From a virus: a stretch of DNA of 48,279 nt. The stretch is taken from positions 1 to 48,279 of the IMG/VR virus record IMGVR_UViG_3300031576_000076. One strand, 5' to 3'. The position numbers were made by a program, and so were the translations under genes. This document shows, piece by piece, positions 12,581-20,979 of the stretch (position 1 is its first letter; every line of letters begins with the position of its first letter). The notes under the pieces are model-generated. The model ran no database searches. It was not told where the DNA came from and was given only the letters and a program-made list of their open reading frames with translations.

Positions 12581-12856
12581 ATGGCCCTTCGTATAGCTTT
12601 CAGCCCCTCTTATGTTCTGGAGGTTACTCTGAATCCCGCCTCGATAGCGGCGGCTACGGTTGCAGACCAGACCTTTGTCGTCAACGGCCTTAGGACTGAG
12701 ATGGCCGTGTTCGTCTCCGCCGCTTCGCTCGAAGCCGGGCTGGTGATTTGCAACGCTACGGCCTCCGCGAAAGATGAGTTGAAGATTCGCTTCTTCAACC
12801 AGACCGGGGCACCAATCGACCCCGCTTCGCAAGCCTTCAAAGTCATCGGCTTTTAA
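12581..12856 (+). CDS. Small virion-type protein, 91 aa
   Basis: Ala/Val-rich beta protein (MALRIAFSPSYVLEVTLNPA...) with no recognised family. GGAGG is ~10 nt upstream of the ATG. Composition and location among fibre genes suggest a decoration or head-fibre protein. There is no membrane segment. Confidence 0.6.
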   Translation: MALRIAFSPSYVLEVTLNPASIAAATVADQTFVVNGLRTEMAVFVSAASLEAGLVICNATASAKDELKIRFFNQTGAPIDPASQAFKVIGF

Positions 12857-12883
12857 CCGGGTGACGGCTCTAGGGGACCGTCG

Positions 12884-13057
12884 ATGGCGAACCCGATAGT
12901 TAAGGACGATGCCGTCGAAATGGTCAACGCGACCATCGCCAAGGCGACCTTAGAAGCCCCCATTGCCTACATCACGCTGTTTCCCGATCACACGGTCATT
13001 ATGGACCCCGACTTGCAGGAAGCGCCCGCCACGCGGGACAACAACGCCGGAGCCTAA
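12884..13057 (+). CDS. Small hypothetical protein, 57 aa
   Basis: A clear ATG frame with AGGGGA 6 nt upstream encodes MANPIVKDDAVEMVNATIAK followed by a hydrophobic and then acidic C-terminal half. It fills exactly the gap between the 91-aa gene and the 571-aa gene (3 nt before the next ATG), so it belongs to the operon. Function is unknown. Confidence 0.6.
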   Translation: MANPIVKDDAVEMVNATIAKATLEAPIAYITLFPDHTVIMDPDLQEAPATRDNNAGA

Positions 13058-13060
13058 CTA

Positions 13061-14776
13061 ATGAGATCATCCTTCAAGTTGCCGCTTCTTTTATTGGTTG
13101 CTACACCCCTTTTGCCGCAGGCGGTTACCATTCAGGACCCCACCAACGGCAACCGGGCCGCTGTTACATCGGGACGGTTGCTGCGCGTGGAGGCCAACCC
13201 TTCGACGACTACGGACTTCTTCGTCGATCTCCGTAAACTGAACGGCGTCACGCTCACGGGCGCGAATGTCGTGGACGGCGCGAACAGCGCTTTTCGCGTC
13301 AACGTGGTCGCGGGTGGGGCAGGAGGGGGCGTCGCTCAGTTGCAGGTTCGTAACTCAGGAGACGCGGCGTGGGTCAACATCGGCGTGGGAGCGGAGGGCG
13401 CGGCTGTTCTTAAACTGCCTGTTCGCCTCCACGACGCCACGGGAAACATTGCCGTCGTTACAAACGCCGCTCCCGCAGGTGGAGACTACGGCTTGGGCAT
13501 CCGTTGTATTTCAGGTTGCGGGGCGTCGTCCTTCCTGGACAACTCGGCTTTCACCGCCGGGGCCTCGTCGATTACGAACATCGGAGGGGTGTTCAACGAT
13601 GGCTTGGCAGCCGTCACCTCAGGCAATGCTGCTGCACCTCGCATAACGGATCGTCGTGGTCTGCATGTAAACTTGCGAAACAATGCCGGGACTGAAGTGG
13701 CTACCTCGGCAGACCCGTTGCGAGTGGACCCGACCGGCACTACAACGCAGCCGACAAGCATTTCGGCTGCGAACTTCCCCGACAACGAGCCATTCAACCT
13801 CAACCAATTGGCTGGTACTGTTTTGGCGGCCCCGGTAGACGTGGATTTAGGAGCAGGAGCCGAACAGATCATCCGTGTTTCGATGCGTAAGGCCGCTTCG
13901 GGAGGATCGGTTGAGTATGGGACCAGTACTGACCCGTTAAGGGTGGACCCCACTGGCGCGACGACTCAGCCAGTTTCGGGAACGGTGACTGCCAACGCCG
14001 GGGCCGGTAACTTCAACGTCGTTGGCACCAAGTCGAACAACGGCGGAGCCCCCGGTTCAACGAACTTGGGCGTTCTTCCGGCAGTAGCAACGGCGGGGGT
14101 CCCTACACAAACAGAGGGCAATCAAGTTGGGTTGTCTACGAATCTTGCCGGGTCCCTAAGAGCATTGATTACAGACGCCCTACCGACCGGGGCTAACAAC
14201 ATCGGCGATGTTGATGTCCTTACTCTTCCCGCCAACGCTTCCGTCAATTTGAACCAAATTGCTGGAACCGGGGTGACTGCGAATAACGGCGCTGCTGGAG
14301 CGGGGTCGCAAAGAAACGTGCTTGCCAACGATAATTCGGCCATCGCCAATTGGGGTCATGGCGCGGTCGGCGGCGCGGTTCCAAGCGGAGCTACTGTTCT
14401 GGGACTCCGGGACGACGCTGGCAACACCCAACGCGGAATCTTCTGTGACTTGCGAGCGAACGTCGATATCAGGGCTTTCACAGCGGCGGAGAGCTTTCAG
14501 TTCATTACGGGGGTAGCCAGCCAGAAGGTTTATTTCTGTCATATTTCGATCATGGCTTCCGCCGCTTCCAACGTAAAGATTACGGAGGGAACCGGAACAA
14601 ACTGCGCCACTGGCAAAACAACCATTTCAGGAGCTTGGCCCTTCGCCGCCAACGGGGGTATTGCACAGTCTTTTGGTATTGGCCCCTTGGTCATGACAAC
14701 AGCGGCTAACAATGTCTGCGCCGAATCAAGCGCGGCGGTTAGCGTAACGGTCTTGGTGCAATATGCGCTTTTCTAA
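13061..14776 (+). CDS. Exported repeat-containing structural/adhesin-like protein, 571 aa
   Basis: It begins with a signal-peptide-like leader (MRSSFKLPLLLLVATPLLPQ). The rest is Ala/Gly/Asn/Thr-rich, beta-type, with internal repeats: TSADPLRVDPTGTTTQP and TSTDPLRVDPTGATTQP, and two NLNQ-containing units (FNLNQLAGT, VNLNQIAGT). Four Cys cluster in the C-terminal 120 residues. The composition matches phage spike or decoration proteins, but a cleavable leader is unusual for a virion part. It may instead be exported and surface-displayed. The next gene starts inside its 3' end. Confidence 0.6.
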   Translation: MRSSFKLPLLLLVATPLLPQAVTIQDPTNGNRAAVTSGRLLRVEANPSTTTDFFVDLRKLNGVTLTGANVVDGANSAFRVNVVAGGAGGGVAQLQVRNSGDAAWVNIGVGAEGAAVLKLPVRLHDATGNIAVVTNAAPAGGDYGLGIRCISGCGASSFLDNSAFTAGASSITNIGGVFNDGLAAVTSGNAAAPRITDRRGLHVNLRNNAGTEVATSADPLRVDPTGTTTQPTSISAANFPDNEPFNLNQLAGTVLAAPVDVDLGAGAEQIIRVSMRKAASGGSVEYGTSTDPLRVDPTGATTQPVSGTVTANAGAGNFNVVGTKSNNGGAPGSTNLGVLPAVATAGVPTQTEGNQVGLSTNLAGSLRALITDALPTGANNIGDVDVLTLPANASVNLNQIAGTGVTANNGAAGAGSQRNVLANDNSAIANWGHGAVGGAVPSGATVLGLRDDAGNTQRGIFCDLRANVDIRAFTAAESFQFITGVASQKVYFCHISIMASAASNVKITEGTGTNCATGKTTISGAWPFAANGGIAQSFGIGPLVMTTAANNVCAESSAAVSVTVLVQYALF

Positions 14777-15494
14777 TTTCATTTTCGTTCTGCTGTCCGT
14801 CTGTTCGCTGTCGGGAGCGACGCGGCTCTATCTGCCCTCCACGGGCGTTTGCGTTGTCGATCCCCCCGAAAATCTTGGAACCGGCACCTGGAACGAAGTG
14901 GACAATGTGAATTGCCGTCCTGCGGACACAACGAAGCTAAGTTCCGCGATGACCAACAAGGTGGAGGGGAAGGCGACGACCGCCAACGTGCGGCAGTTGA
15001 TGCGGCAGTACGTCTCCAAGCGGTTGAACGGAGCGCAGACCGTCTCAGGCACGGTGAAAGGGACCATACGGGTCCTGGAATCGGCGGCCAACGACAATAT
15101 CGACAAGGTGTCTTTGAAGCTGGTTTGTATCGACGAGTTTGGGACGACCGCAACGGGAACCATGTTGGCGGTCGGTGACTATGGGCCTACGAACGAATGG
15201 GCGACAAGCCTGACGAACCGCCGGATCGCGGACGGCGACACCATGACGACGGTGAATTGCAACGACAAGGATCGCATCCTGGTCGAAATCGGTTACAACA
15301 ACACTACGACCGGCACTAGCATTACCGGCACCATGAACTTTGGGGACGACTCCGTTACCGACTTGGCCGACGACGAAGCGGGGACCGCGGCGAACAATCC
15401 GTTCGTTGAGCTCATTAATGTAACTTTGAGCTTTCTGGCTGAGCCGCAGGGGCCCCCGGTCGGCACCTTGGCAACCTTGGGAGCGGGACGATGA
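14763..15494 (+). CDS. Exported hypothetical protein, 243 aa
   Basis: N-terminal signal peptide (MRFSNFIFVLLSVCSLSGA). The mature part carries Cys residues that could form disulfides (VCVVDPP, NVNCRP, LVCIDE, VNCND) and an Asp-rich segment near residue 205. The beta-type composition resembles the preceding exported protein. The start overlaps the previous gene by 14 nt and the stop overlaps the next ATG (ATGA). No family recognised; a periplasmic or surface role is inferred from the leader. Confidence 0.6.
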   Translation: MRFSNFIFVLLSVCSLSGATRLYLPSTGVCVVDPPENLGTGTWNEVDNVNCRPADTTKLSSAMTNKVEGKATTANVRQLMRQYVSKRLNGAQTVSGTVKGTIRVLESAANDNIDKVSLKLVCIDEFGTTATGTMLAVGDYGPTNEWATSLTNRRIADGDTMTTVNCNDKDRILVEIGYNNTTTGTSITGTMNFGDDSVTDLADDEAGTAANNPFVELINVTLSFLAEPQGPPVGTLATLGAGR

Positions 15495-15877
15495 ACGAAC
15501 GCTTTGTTGAAGAGGTCCGGTCAATTCTGAACGCGCAAAGCGTCCCGTTTGAGCAGTCTCGTGTGCTCTATGCCAAAGGAGGAAGCCTGTTTTACGCTTC
15601 GCCGGAGACGTTCGGCATTTCGGTTGAAGACGCCTCCAAAAGAACAAGCAAGTGGTTGAACAAAGGATTTGTCGTTTTCGACTTTTTGGTCCGAGACTTT
15701 GCATTCTTGTTTTCGGGGGAGCAACTGTACGGTAAGTGGCACCGCCACTTGCCCACACGAGTACGAAAGGCCCTGAGGAAAAACGACCCGTACTTATCGG
15801 CGCCGTGTGTAGAGTTCTCGAAGACGCGCTTGGCTATGAGTTGGTTTGAGAGGGTGAAGGCAACATGCTCGTGGTAA
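15491..15877 (+). CDS. Hypothetical protein, 128 aa
   Basis: Unknown function. Begins MNERFVEEVRSILNAQSVPF; rich in aromatic and basic residues, with a hydrophobic stretch FVVFDFLVRDFAFLF (~60-74) that is amphipathic rather than a clear membrane helix. Coupled by ATGA to the exported gene before it and overlapping the paralogue gene after it by 13 nt. Confidence 0.6.
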   Translation: MNERFVEEVRSILNAQSVPFEQSRVLYAKGGSLFYASPETFGISVEDASKRTSKWLNKGFVVFDFLVRDFAFLFSGEQLYGKWHRHLPTRVRKALRKNDPYLSAPCVEFSKTRLAMSWFERVKATCSW

Positions 15878-16200
15878 CCATCTTGTCGGGGGCGTCGCAA
15901 TCGGGCGAGTTCAAGGTTCCCGCTTGGGACTTGCTTGTCGGCGTCGAGCTTCCTACCGTTTGGACGGCTGCCGAAGTCAGCTTTCTTGTTTCGACAAGCG
16001 GTTCCGGGAACTTTCGCCCTCTTCTCGATACGGCGGGAGAAGTGCAGTTTCCTTCCAGTTCCGGCGACCGTTACTTCTCGCTGCATCCCGACACCTTTCT
16101 GCACTGTCCGGTGTTGAAGGTCCGCTCCGGCACCTCGGCAGTACCCGTCAACCAAGGAGCGGATCGAACGATCAACCTAATAACGGTGAGCCGACGATGA
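15865..16200 (+). CDS. Paralogue of the 5704-6051 protein, 111 aa
   Basis: Shares with the 5704 product the ordered motifs TILSGAS (~5-11), VWTAA (~32-36), DTAGEV (~55-60), LKVRSG (~86-91) and PVNQGADR (~95-102), with similar spacing. The two copies are about 10 kb apart and on the same strand. Small beta-rich protein, probably virion-associated. The stop overlaps the M15 peptidase start (ATGA). Confidence 0.7.
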   Translation: MLVVTILSGASQSGEFKVPAWDLLVGVELPTVWTAAEVSFLVSTSGSGNFRPLLDTAGEVQFPSSSGDRYFSLHPDTFLHCPVLKVRSGTSAVPVNQGADRTINLITVSRR

Positions 16201-16499
16201 CATTCAAGAAGGGCGTCAAGGGCAAGGGCATCATGCCGCAAACGGTCCTGGCTATGTTGACGACGGAAGTCATCTACATCCTTTACGGTTATTCGTTGGT
16301 CGTTACATCGTGCCTGGACGGAGCGCATAAGGAGAAATCACTTCACTATGCGGGGTTGGCGTTCGATTGCCGGACGATGGGGATTCCCCCGGACAAGTTG
16401 ACAGAGATGAAGGACGCCATCATGATCGCCCTTGGCCCAGAGTACGATGTGGTGTTAGAGAAAGATCATTTCCACATCGAGTATGACCCGGACTCATGA
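16197..16499 (+). CDS. M15/hedgehog-type D-Ala-D-Ala peptidase-like endolysin, 100 aa
   Basis: Zinc-site residues of the M15 peptidase fold are visible: SLHYAGLAFDCR (H50, D57) and DHFHIEYD (H91, H93). These enzymes cut D-Ala-D-Ala or L-Ala-D-Glu links in peptidoglycan, so the protein is a candidate lysin or virion-entry peptidase. It is short but complete for the minimal catalytic core. ATG 16197 overlaps the upstream stop. There is no signal peptide or wall-binding domain. No classical holin is adjacent; small membrane proteins at 23577 or 8624 are possible partners. It lies directly upstream of the terminase gene. Confidence 0.75.
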   Translation: MTFKKGVKGKGIMPQTVLAMLTTEVIYILYGYSLVVTSCLDGAHKEKSLHYAGLAFDCRTMGIPPDKLTEMKDAIMIALGPEYDVVLEKDHFHIEYDPDS

Positions 16500-16565
16500 A
16501 AAGGAGCGCCGCCGCATGTTTGACTTTCCAACGCCGGACCTGGAGATTGAGTCGATCTTAGAACT

Positions 16566-18365
16566 ATGGCGACAACTTATTCCCTTCCGAAGAAAGTTAC
16601 CGCCCCCCGAGCGGGGTGGGTCAATCTTCACCAGATGTCGTCGTGGCAGTTGCGCCGCTTTCGAGAGCAGCGCTGGCGGGCCCGGACGGACCTAGTCTTC
16701 CTCGCCAACGAAGTGCTCGATTACCCGGACGTATCCCGCCAGATTCACGTCTTCGTCGATATCTTGCAGAAGTTCCCGTCGCCTACGCCGGACCAATTCG
16801 TACAGAACGACAAGATCGTCTCGTATCAGCCCATCTTACCTCTCTACTCTTTGCCGGGAGCGCTGCACGGCAGTCGTAAAGTTCTCATCCTTGACCCACG
16901 CGGGTTTTTGAAGTCAACATGCAATGTGATGACCCATGCCATTCAGTGGCTCCTAAACTACCCGGACATTTCGATGTTGATTACGCAAGCGACCTCGCCG
17001 AACGCCGAGGCCATCCTCGACGAAATCACCCGCCACTTTCTCTACAACGAAAAGTTCCGGTCTCTCTTCCCCGAACATGCCCCCGTCAAGAAGAAGCAAC
17101 TGCTCTCCTTCACCAAGGCCGCCTTGACCACCCCGGCCCGTTCTCCCCACGCCCTGTCCGCCGAGGTATCGATTCTGACCGGCTCGATTGAGAAGGGCTT
17201 GACGGGCCATCACTTCGACGTGCTGAAGTTCTCCGACATCGTGTACCCGGAGAACTCCCGGACCATCGGCCAGATTCGCTCCGTCATCGACACCTTCGCC
17301 ATGATGCGTAACCTGACGGTGCGTCCCGATTCCTGGATCGACGTGGAAGGCACCATCTACCACCACTCCGACCTCTATACGCGCATCATGGAGTCGGAGA
17401 TGGAAAGGGGCCTGGACGAGCGCGAGTGGAAGATACACGTCCGGCCCTGCTTCGTGAAAGATACTGGAGACCAGCCGCAACGCTTCGTTCCCGAAGAGGT
17501 GCGGCTCCCGGACAAGAAAGACGCCGAAGGCAAGCGCATTTCCTGGTGGCCTGGGCGGTTTCCGACCGACAAGCTGGAGGCCATCGAGCGCGATCCCATC
17601 TTCGGCGGCAAGACCTTCGCCACGCAGCAACTCCTGAACCCCAAGCTGGCGATGGGCGCTCCGACCTTCCCCGTGGACGAGAATTACCCGAAGAAGATCA
17701 GTAGGGAAGCGTTCAGCCGGGTGCCCAAGTCTCACTACGATGTCGCCGTCGATACGGCGGAGACGCAGGGCGGCCGCTCCAACTACACGTCGATGGCGGT
17801 CGGCTGTTGGGATACCTACAACCGCTGCTATGTGGTCGAAATCGTACACGGCAAGCTGACTCCCGGCCAGATCATCGCCCAACTGTTCCGCCTCAACGCC
17901 AAGTACAAGCCGCGCACCATCAAAATCGAGAAAACGGCCTTCGTTCGCGGTTTGGAGCACTCCATCAAGCGCGAAATGGACCTCGTGGGCATCATGCTGC
18001 CCTATGAGTTGATCCCCCGCGACACGCAGCTTTCCAAAGTGGAGCGCATCACCAACACTTTGCAGCCGCCCTACAAATCGGGGGAACTGCGTTTCCTCGA
18101 CGACCTGACGCCGTGGAAGCACCTCGTAAAAGAGCTTGAAAACTTTCCCGACTACGAGTTCGACGACATTCTCGATTCGCTGGCCGACCTGTTCCAGAAC
18201 AAGGATTGGATGGGGAGGCAGTCGGCCAAGGGCCTGTATACTTCCAAAGCGGAACACCAGGCCTTGGTTAACCAGATCATGCAGAAAGAACTGGAGCACC
18301 GTTTGGGCATTCAGAACGACCTTGCGGACCTGACCGACCGATACGACTCTTCGTGGATAGAGTGA
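16566..18365 (+). CDS. terL: Terminase large subunit, 599 aa
   Basis: ATP-driven DNA packaging motor. The N-terminal ATPase has a variant Walker A LILDPRGFLKST (~107-118) and a Walker B-like FSDIV (~222-226). The C-terminal RNase H-like nuclease has YDVAVDTAE (D396), KIEKTAF (E455) and FDDILDSLADL (~532-542), which cuts DNA at headfuls or sites. Length is normal for the family. ATG 16566 has no Shine-Dalgarno; a better-placed ATG (16516, with AAGGAG) is in another frame and encodes MFDFPTPDLEIESILELWRQ, so the true N-terminus may involve a missed frameshift. No separate small subunit was recognised. The portal gene follows after 24 nt. Confidence 0.93.
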   Translation: MATTYSLPKKVTAPRAGWVNLHQMSSWQLRRFREQRWRARTDLVFLANEVLDYPDVSRQIHVFVDILQKFPSPTPDQFVQNDKIVSYQPILPLYSLPGALHGSRKVLILDPRGFLKSTCNVMTHAIQWLLNYPDISMLITQATSPNAEAILDEITRHFLYNEKFRSLFPEHAPVKKKQLLSFTKAALTTPARSPHALSAEVSILTGSIEKGLTGHHFDVLKFSDIVYPENSRTIGQIRSVIDTFAMMRNLTVRPDSWIDVEGTIYHHSDLYTRIMESEMERGLDEREWKIHVRPCFVKDTGDQPQRFVPEEVRLPDKKDAEGKRISWWPGRFPTDKLEAIERDPIFGGKTFATQQLLNPKLAMGAPTFPVDENYPKKISREAFSRVPKSHYDVAVDTAETQGGRSNYTSMAVGCWDTYNRCYVVEIVHGKLTPGQIIAQLFRLNAKYKPRTIKIEKTAFVRGLEHSIKREMDLVGIMLPYELIPRDTQLSKVERITNTLQPPYKSGELRFLDDLTPWKHLVKELENFPDYEFDDILDSLADLFQNKDWMGRQSAKGLYTSKAEHQALVNQIMQKELEHRLGIQNDLADLTDRYDSSWIE

Positions 18366-18369
18366 CCCG

Positions 18370-18375
18370 TACAAT
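18370..18375 (+). promoter_or_regulatory. TACAAT box before portal gene (TANAAT family)
   Basis: TACAATTAAGTGGAGG directly precedes the portal start; near-identical to 23142 (TACAATTAAATAGAG) and 34170 (TAAAATTAGGTGGAGG). No -35 seen. Confidence 0.35.
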
Positions 18376-18389
18376 TAAGTGGAGGCTTC

Positions 18390-20606
18390 GTGCCCGTTGA
18401 GCGTCCCGCTCCGCAAGTTCCTTACGCGGACTTAGAATCCCACGAGTTGAAGCTCGCTTACGACGAGTTGTCGGAGGCCTACGCCCTGGCCCTGGTCAAG
18501 GAGACCTTTTTCTATTACGAGGGCGAGCGCTCCAAGAACCATGACGTTCGCTGGAACACCCACGACGCTCTATACTGCGGCTACGTCCCGCCGAAAGTGT
18601 GGGAAGGAACCAACACGCCCCGCTCCAACCTCTCCAGTTACATCGTCTTCGATCAGGTGGAGACGGCCTTGCCGGTCATTTCCCAAGCCCTTTTCGGCGA
18701 TCAAGAGGAATGGTTCCAAGCAATCGGCGAATCCGACACCGACTCCGATGTCGAGGGGGCCAAAGACGTACAGGCCGCCCTCGCCTATTGCGTCGAGCAC
18801 GTCCACAACGAAGTGGGCCTGACAGCAAAGAACGAGATCGACTTAGCCGCCAAGTTCGCCCTCATCTACGGGAACGGCGTCGTCGAAGTGTATTGGGACC
18901 CGTACACCAAACAGCCCCGGCTCCAATGCGTGGACATTCGGGACCTTTACGTGGACCCCGGCACGCCGGTCCCCAATATCGACGAGTGCCGCTCCGTCAT
19001 ACAGCGGCGCAAGATGACGGTAGACGAACTCGACTTGCTTCGCTCCGACCCCCGCCTGAAGATTCCCGACAAGGACGTGCTGGTCGGCATGGCCCACCGC
19101 GTCCCCCTGTCGCGCGGCGACTTGACCAAGCAGACCGCCGCGGCCTATGCCGGGTTCCGGTACACGGCGACGCAAGAGGATTGGTCCCCGATGCCGTCGG
19201 AGCGCCGCATCGAAGTGCTCCGGTACTCGTCCAAGCACCGCATCATCTGGGTGCTCAACCGCGAGTGGGTGGCCCTCAACATCCCCAACATTTACGGCTT
19301 TCTGCCGTACTGTTCGGTTCCTTGTTTCTCCTTGCCGGGCCGCTTCTATGCCCAGTCCATCGCCGACGTGCAGGAAGGCAACCAGCGATACATGGAAGAC
19401 CTTCTGAACGGGCGCGTGGATCAACAGGCTCTCAACCTCTTCCCGCCCCGCGCCGTCAAACGCGGCTTCCTCATGACCCCCCGCCAGCAGCGTTGGGGTC
19501 CCGGCGCTCTCTACCAATTGGGAGAAGCATCCGACGTGCAGTCGTTGGCCGCCCCGCAGATTCACACCAACATCTACCCGGAGTTGGAATATCTGGAGCG
19601 AATGGCCGGGAAGAGGACCGGCATCACCGATTTCTTGGGCGGGATGCCTCGCGGCGGCAACATCAACCGCACCACTTCGGGCGTCCAGGCGCAGTCCAGC
19701 GGTTCTCTCTCCCGCTTGCAGTTCCTCGTCAAGAACTTCGAGGATTACCTCATCGTCCCGGCCCTCTACAAGATGCGTAAGATGTTTCAGTTCCACACCG
19801 AGATGTTCCAGCAAGTCCCGGCGTTCAACAGGGAGTCCGGCCAATTCTATTCGATCCCGGCGCACATGTTCCAGCGCCCCCTCCGTTTCCGGGTGTTGGC
19901 CTCGTCGAAGATGCTTTCACAGCAGCGGCTCATGCAGATGTTTCCGCCGCTGGCCCAAACGCTGTTCTCCGGCCCCTTCCAAGCGGGTCTGATGAAGACC
20001 GGCAAGACCATCGACTTCGACAACATGTTCCAACTGTTGAAGGACGCCACGGGCGTTTCCCGCCGCTACCGGCTCGTCCGCGACTTGAATGAGGAAGAGA
20101 AGAAGGCCAGCCAGGAACCGCCGCCCGAATTGCAGGCCGAGCAGCAAAAGGCCCAACAGGACGCCCAGGTCCGGCTCCAAATGGGGCAGATGAAGGTGCA
20201 GTCGCAGCAATCCAAGAACGAGGCCGACATACAACGCGAACTGATAAAGAAGCAGCCCGACGAGGGAAAGCAGCAACGATCCGCCGCCGAGGCGCAAGTA
20301 GAGGCGGCCCGCTCCTCTCAGTCGCTTCAGTTCGAGCAGTTTAAGGCTCAACTGGAAGGACAGCGCCGCCAAGCCGAGCTTCGCGCCAAGCTGACCGAAC
20401 TGTTAATGCAACAGCGTCAATCTCAGATGGAGGGCGCCTCCCGCGCCCGCGAGTTTGAAATGGACGCCCAGATCAAGGCCCGTTCCGCCGTTCAGGACGA
20501 AGCCATCAAAAGGCGACAGGCTCAAGTACAAGAGATGCAGGCCCTTCGCGCCGAACGGCAACAGAAACGCGCTCAGAGAACGAAGCCCACCGGCCCCAAA
20601 ACCTAG
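18390..20606 (+). CDS. Portal protein, 738 aa
   Basis: Dodecameric DNA gate at the capsid vertex. Evidence is size, its place right after terL and before scaffold and capsid, and sequence features of large podoviral portals: an N-terminal alpha/beta region, the segment IDLAAKFALIYGNGVVEVYWD (~150-170, typical of the wing/stem approach), RVDQQALNLFPPR, and TGITDFLGG (~412-420). Residues ~570-738 are a long Gln/Glu/Arg-rich coiled coil, which may project into the capsid as a barrel. It starts at GTG 18390 with GGAGG 7 nt upstream. Confidence 0.85.
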   Translation: MPVERPAPQVPYADLESHELKLAYDELSEAYALALVKETFFYYEGERSKNHDVRWNTHDALYCGYVPPKVWEGTNTPRSNLSSYIVFDQVETALPVISQALFGDQEEWFQAIGESDTDSDVEGAKDVQAALAYCVEHVHNEVGLTAKNEIDLAAKFALIYGNGVVEVYWDPYTKQPRLQCVDIRDLYVDPGTPVPNIDECRSVIQRRKMTVDELDLLRSDPRLKIPDKDVLVGMAHRVPLSRGDLTKQTAAAYAGFRYTATQEDWSPMPSERRIEVLRYSSKHRIIWVLNREWVALNIPNIYGFLPYCSVPCFSLPGRFYAQSIADVQEGNQRYMEDLLNGRVDQQALNLFPPRAVKRGFLMTPRQQRWGPGALYQLGEASDVQSLAAPQIHTNIYPELEYLERMAGKRTGITDFLGGMPRGGNINRTTSGVQAQSSGSLSRLQFLVKNFEDYLIVPALYKMRKMFQFHTEMFQQVPAFNRESGQFYSIPAHMFQRPLRFRVLASSKMLSQQRLMQMFPPLAQTLFSGPFQAGLMKTGKTIDFDNMFQLLKDATGVSRRYRLVRDLNEEEKKASQEPPPELQAEQQKAQQDAQVRLQMGQMKVQSQQSKNEADIQRELIKKQPDEGKQQRSAAEAQVEAARSSQSLQFEQFKAQLEGQRRQAELRAKLTELLMQQRQSQMEGASRAREFEMDAQIKARSAVQDEAIKRRQAQVQEMQALRAERQQKRAQRTKPTGPKT

Positions 20607-20608
20607 CC

Positions 20609-20974
20609 ATGACCGAACTGACTCCTTCGCAGATGGCCCTGGTAGCCAATCTGAAAGATTTGGAAGGCTACCGCCTCTTGTTGCGGTCGATTCAGGAAAG
20701 CATCGACATTATGACCGAATCCTTGGAGGCTGACGATACCGACGACCGCTCCCTTCGTCTCCTTGCCGCCTGGCGCATCGCCCGCCGTCTCTTTTCTACC
20801 CTGTCCGCTTCACCTGAAACCGTCGCCGCCGAACTAACCGCAATGTTGACCGAGGTTCCTGCTCCCGCCACAACGGTCCAGGACCTCCTTGGCAATCCTC
20901 TCCGCGCTCCTGAAGAACGTTTTGCGGAGCAGCGTTGGGGAGTCAGTGATATAACGTCTATGGAGGAAGATTAA
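20609..20974 (+). CDS. Hypothetical protein between portal and scaffold, 121 aa
   Basis: All-helical, acidic protein (MTELTPSQMALVANLKDLEG...), with Leu/Ile-rich helices through residue ~85 and an acidic tail ending SMEED. It starts 2 nt after the portal stop and ends 5 nt before the scaffold start, so it is likely co-expressed and linked to head assembly. No family recognised. Confidence 0.6.
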   Translation: MTELTPSQMALVANLKDLEGYRLLLRSIQESIDIMTESLEADDTDDRSLRLLAAWRIARRLFSTLSASPETVAAELTAMLTEVPAPATTVQDLLGNPLRAPEERFAEQRWGVSDITSMEED

Positions 20975-20979
20975 CCCGT

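Noticed and set aside
16953-18374. 473-aa open frame antisense to the terminase gene
   Set aside because: Shadow of a G+C-rich coding strand; the opposite strand carries terminase motifs throughout and no start signal precedes the antisense frame.
18599-19865. Long alternate-frame and antisense ORFs inside the portal gene
   Set aside because: Compositionally skewed (Arg/Pro/His or Val/Gly) shadows of the portal frame.
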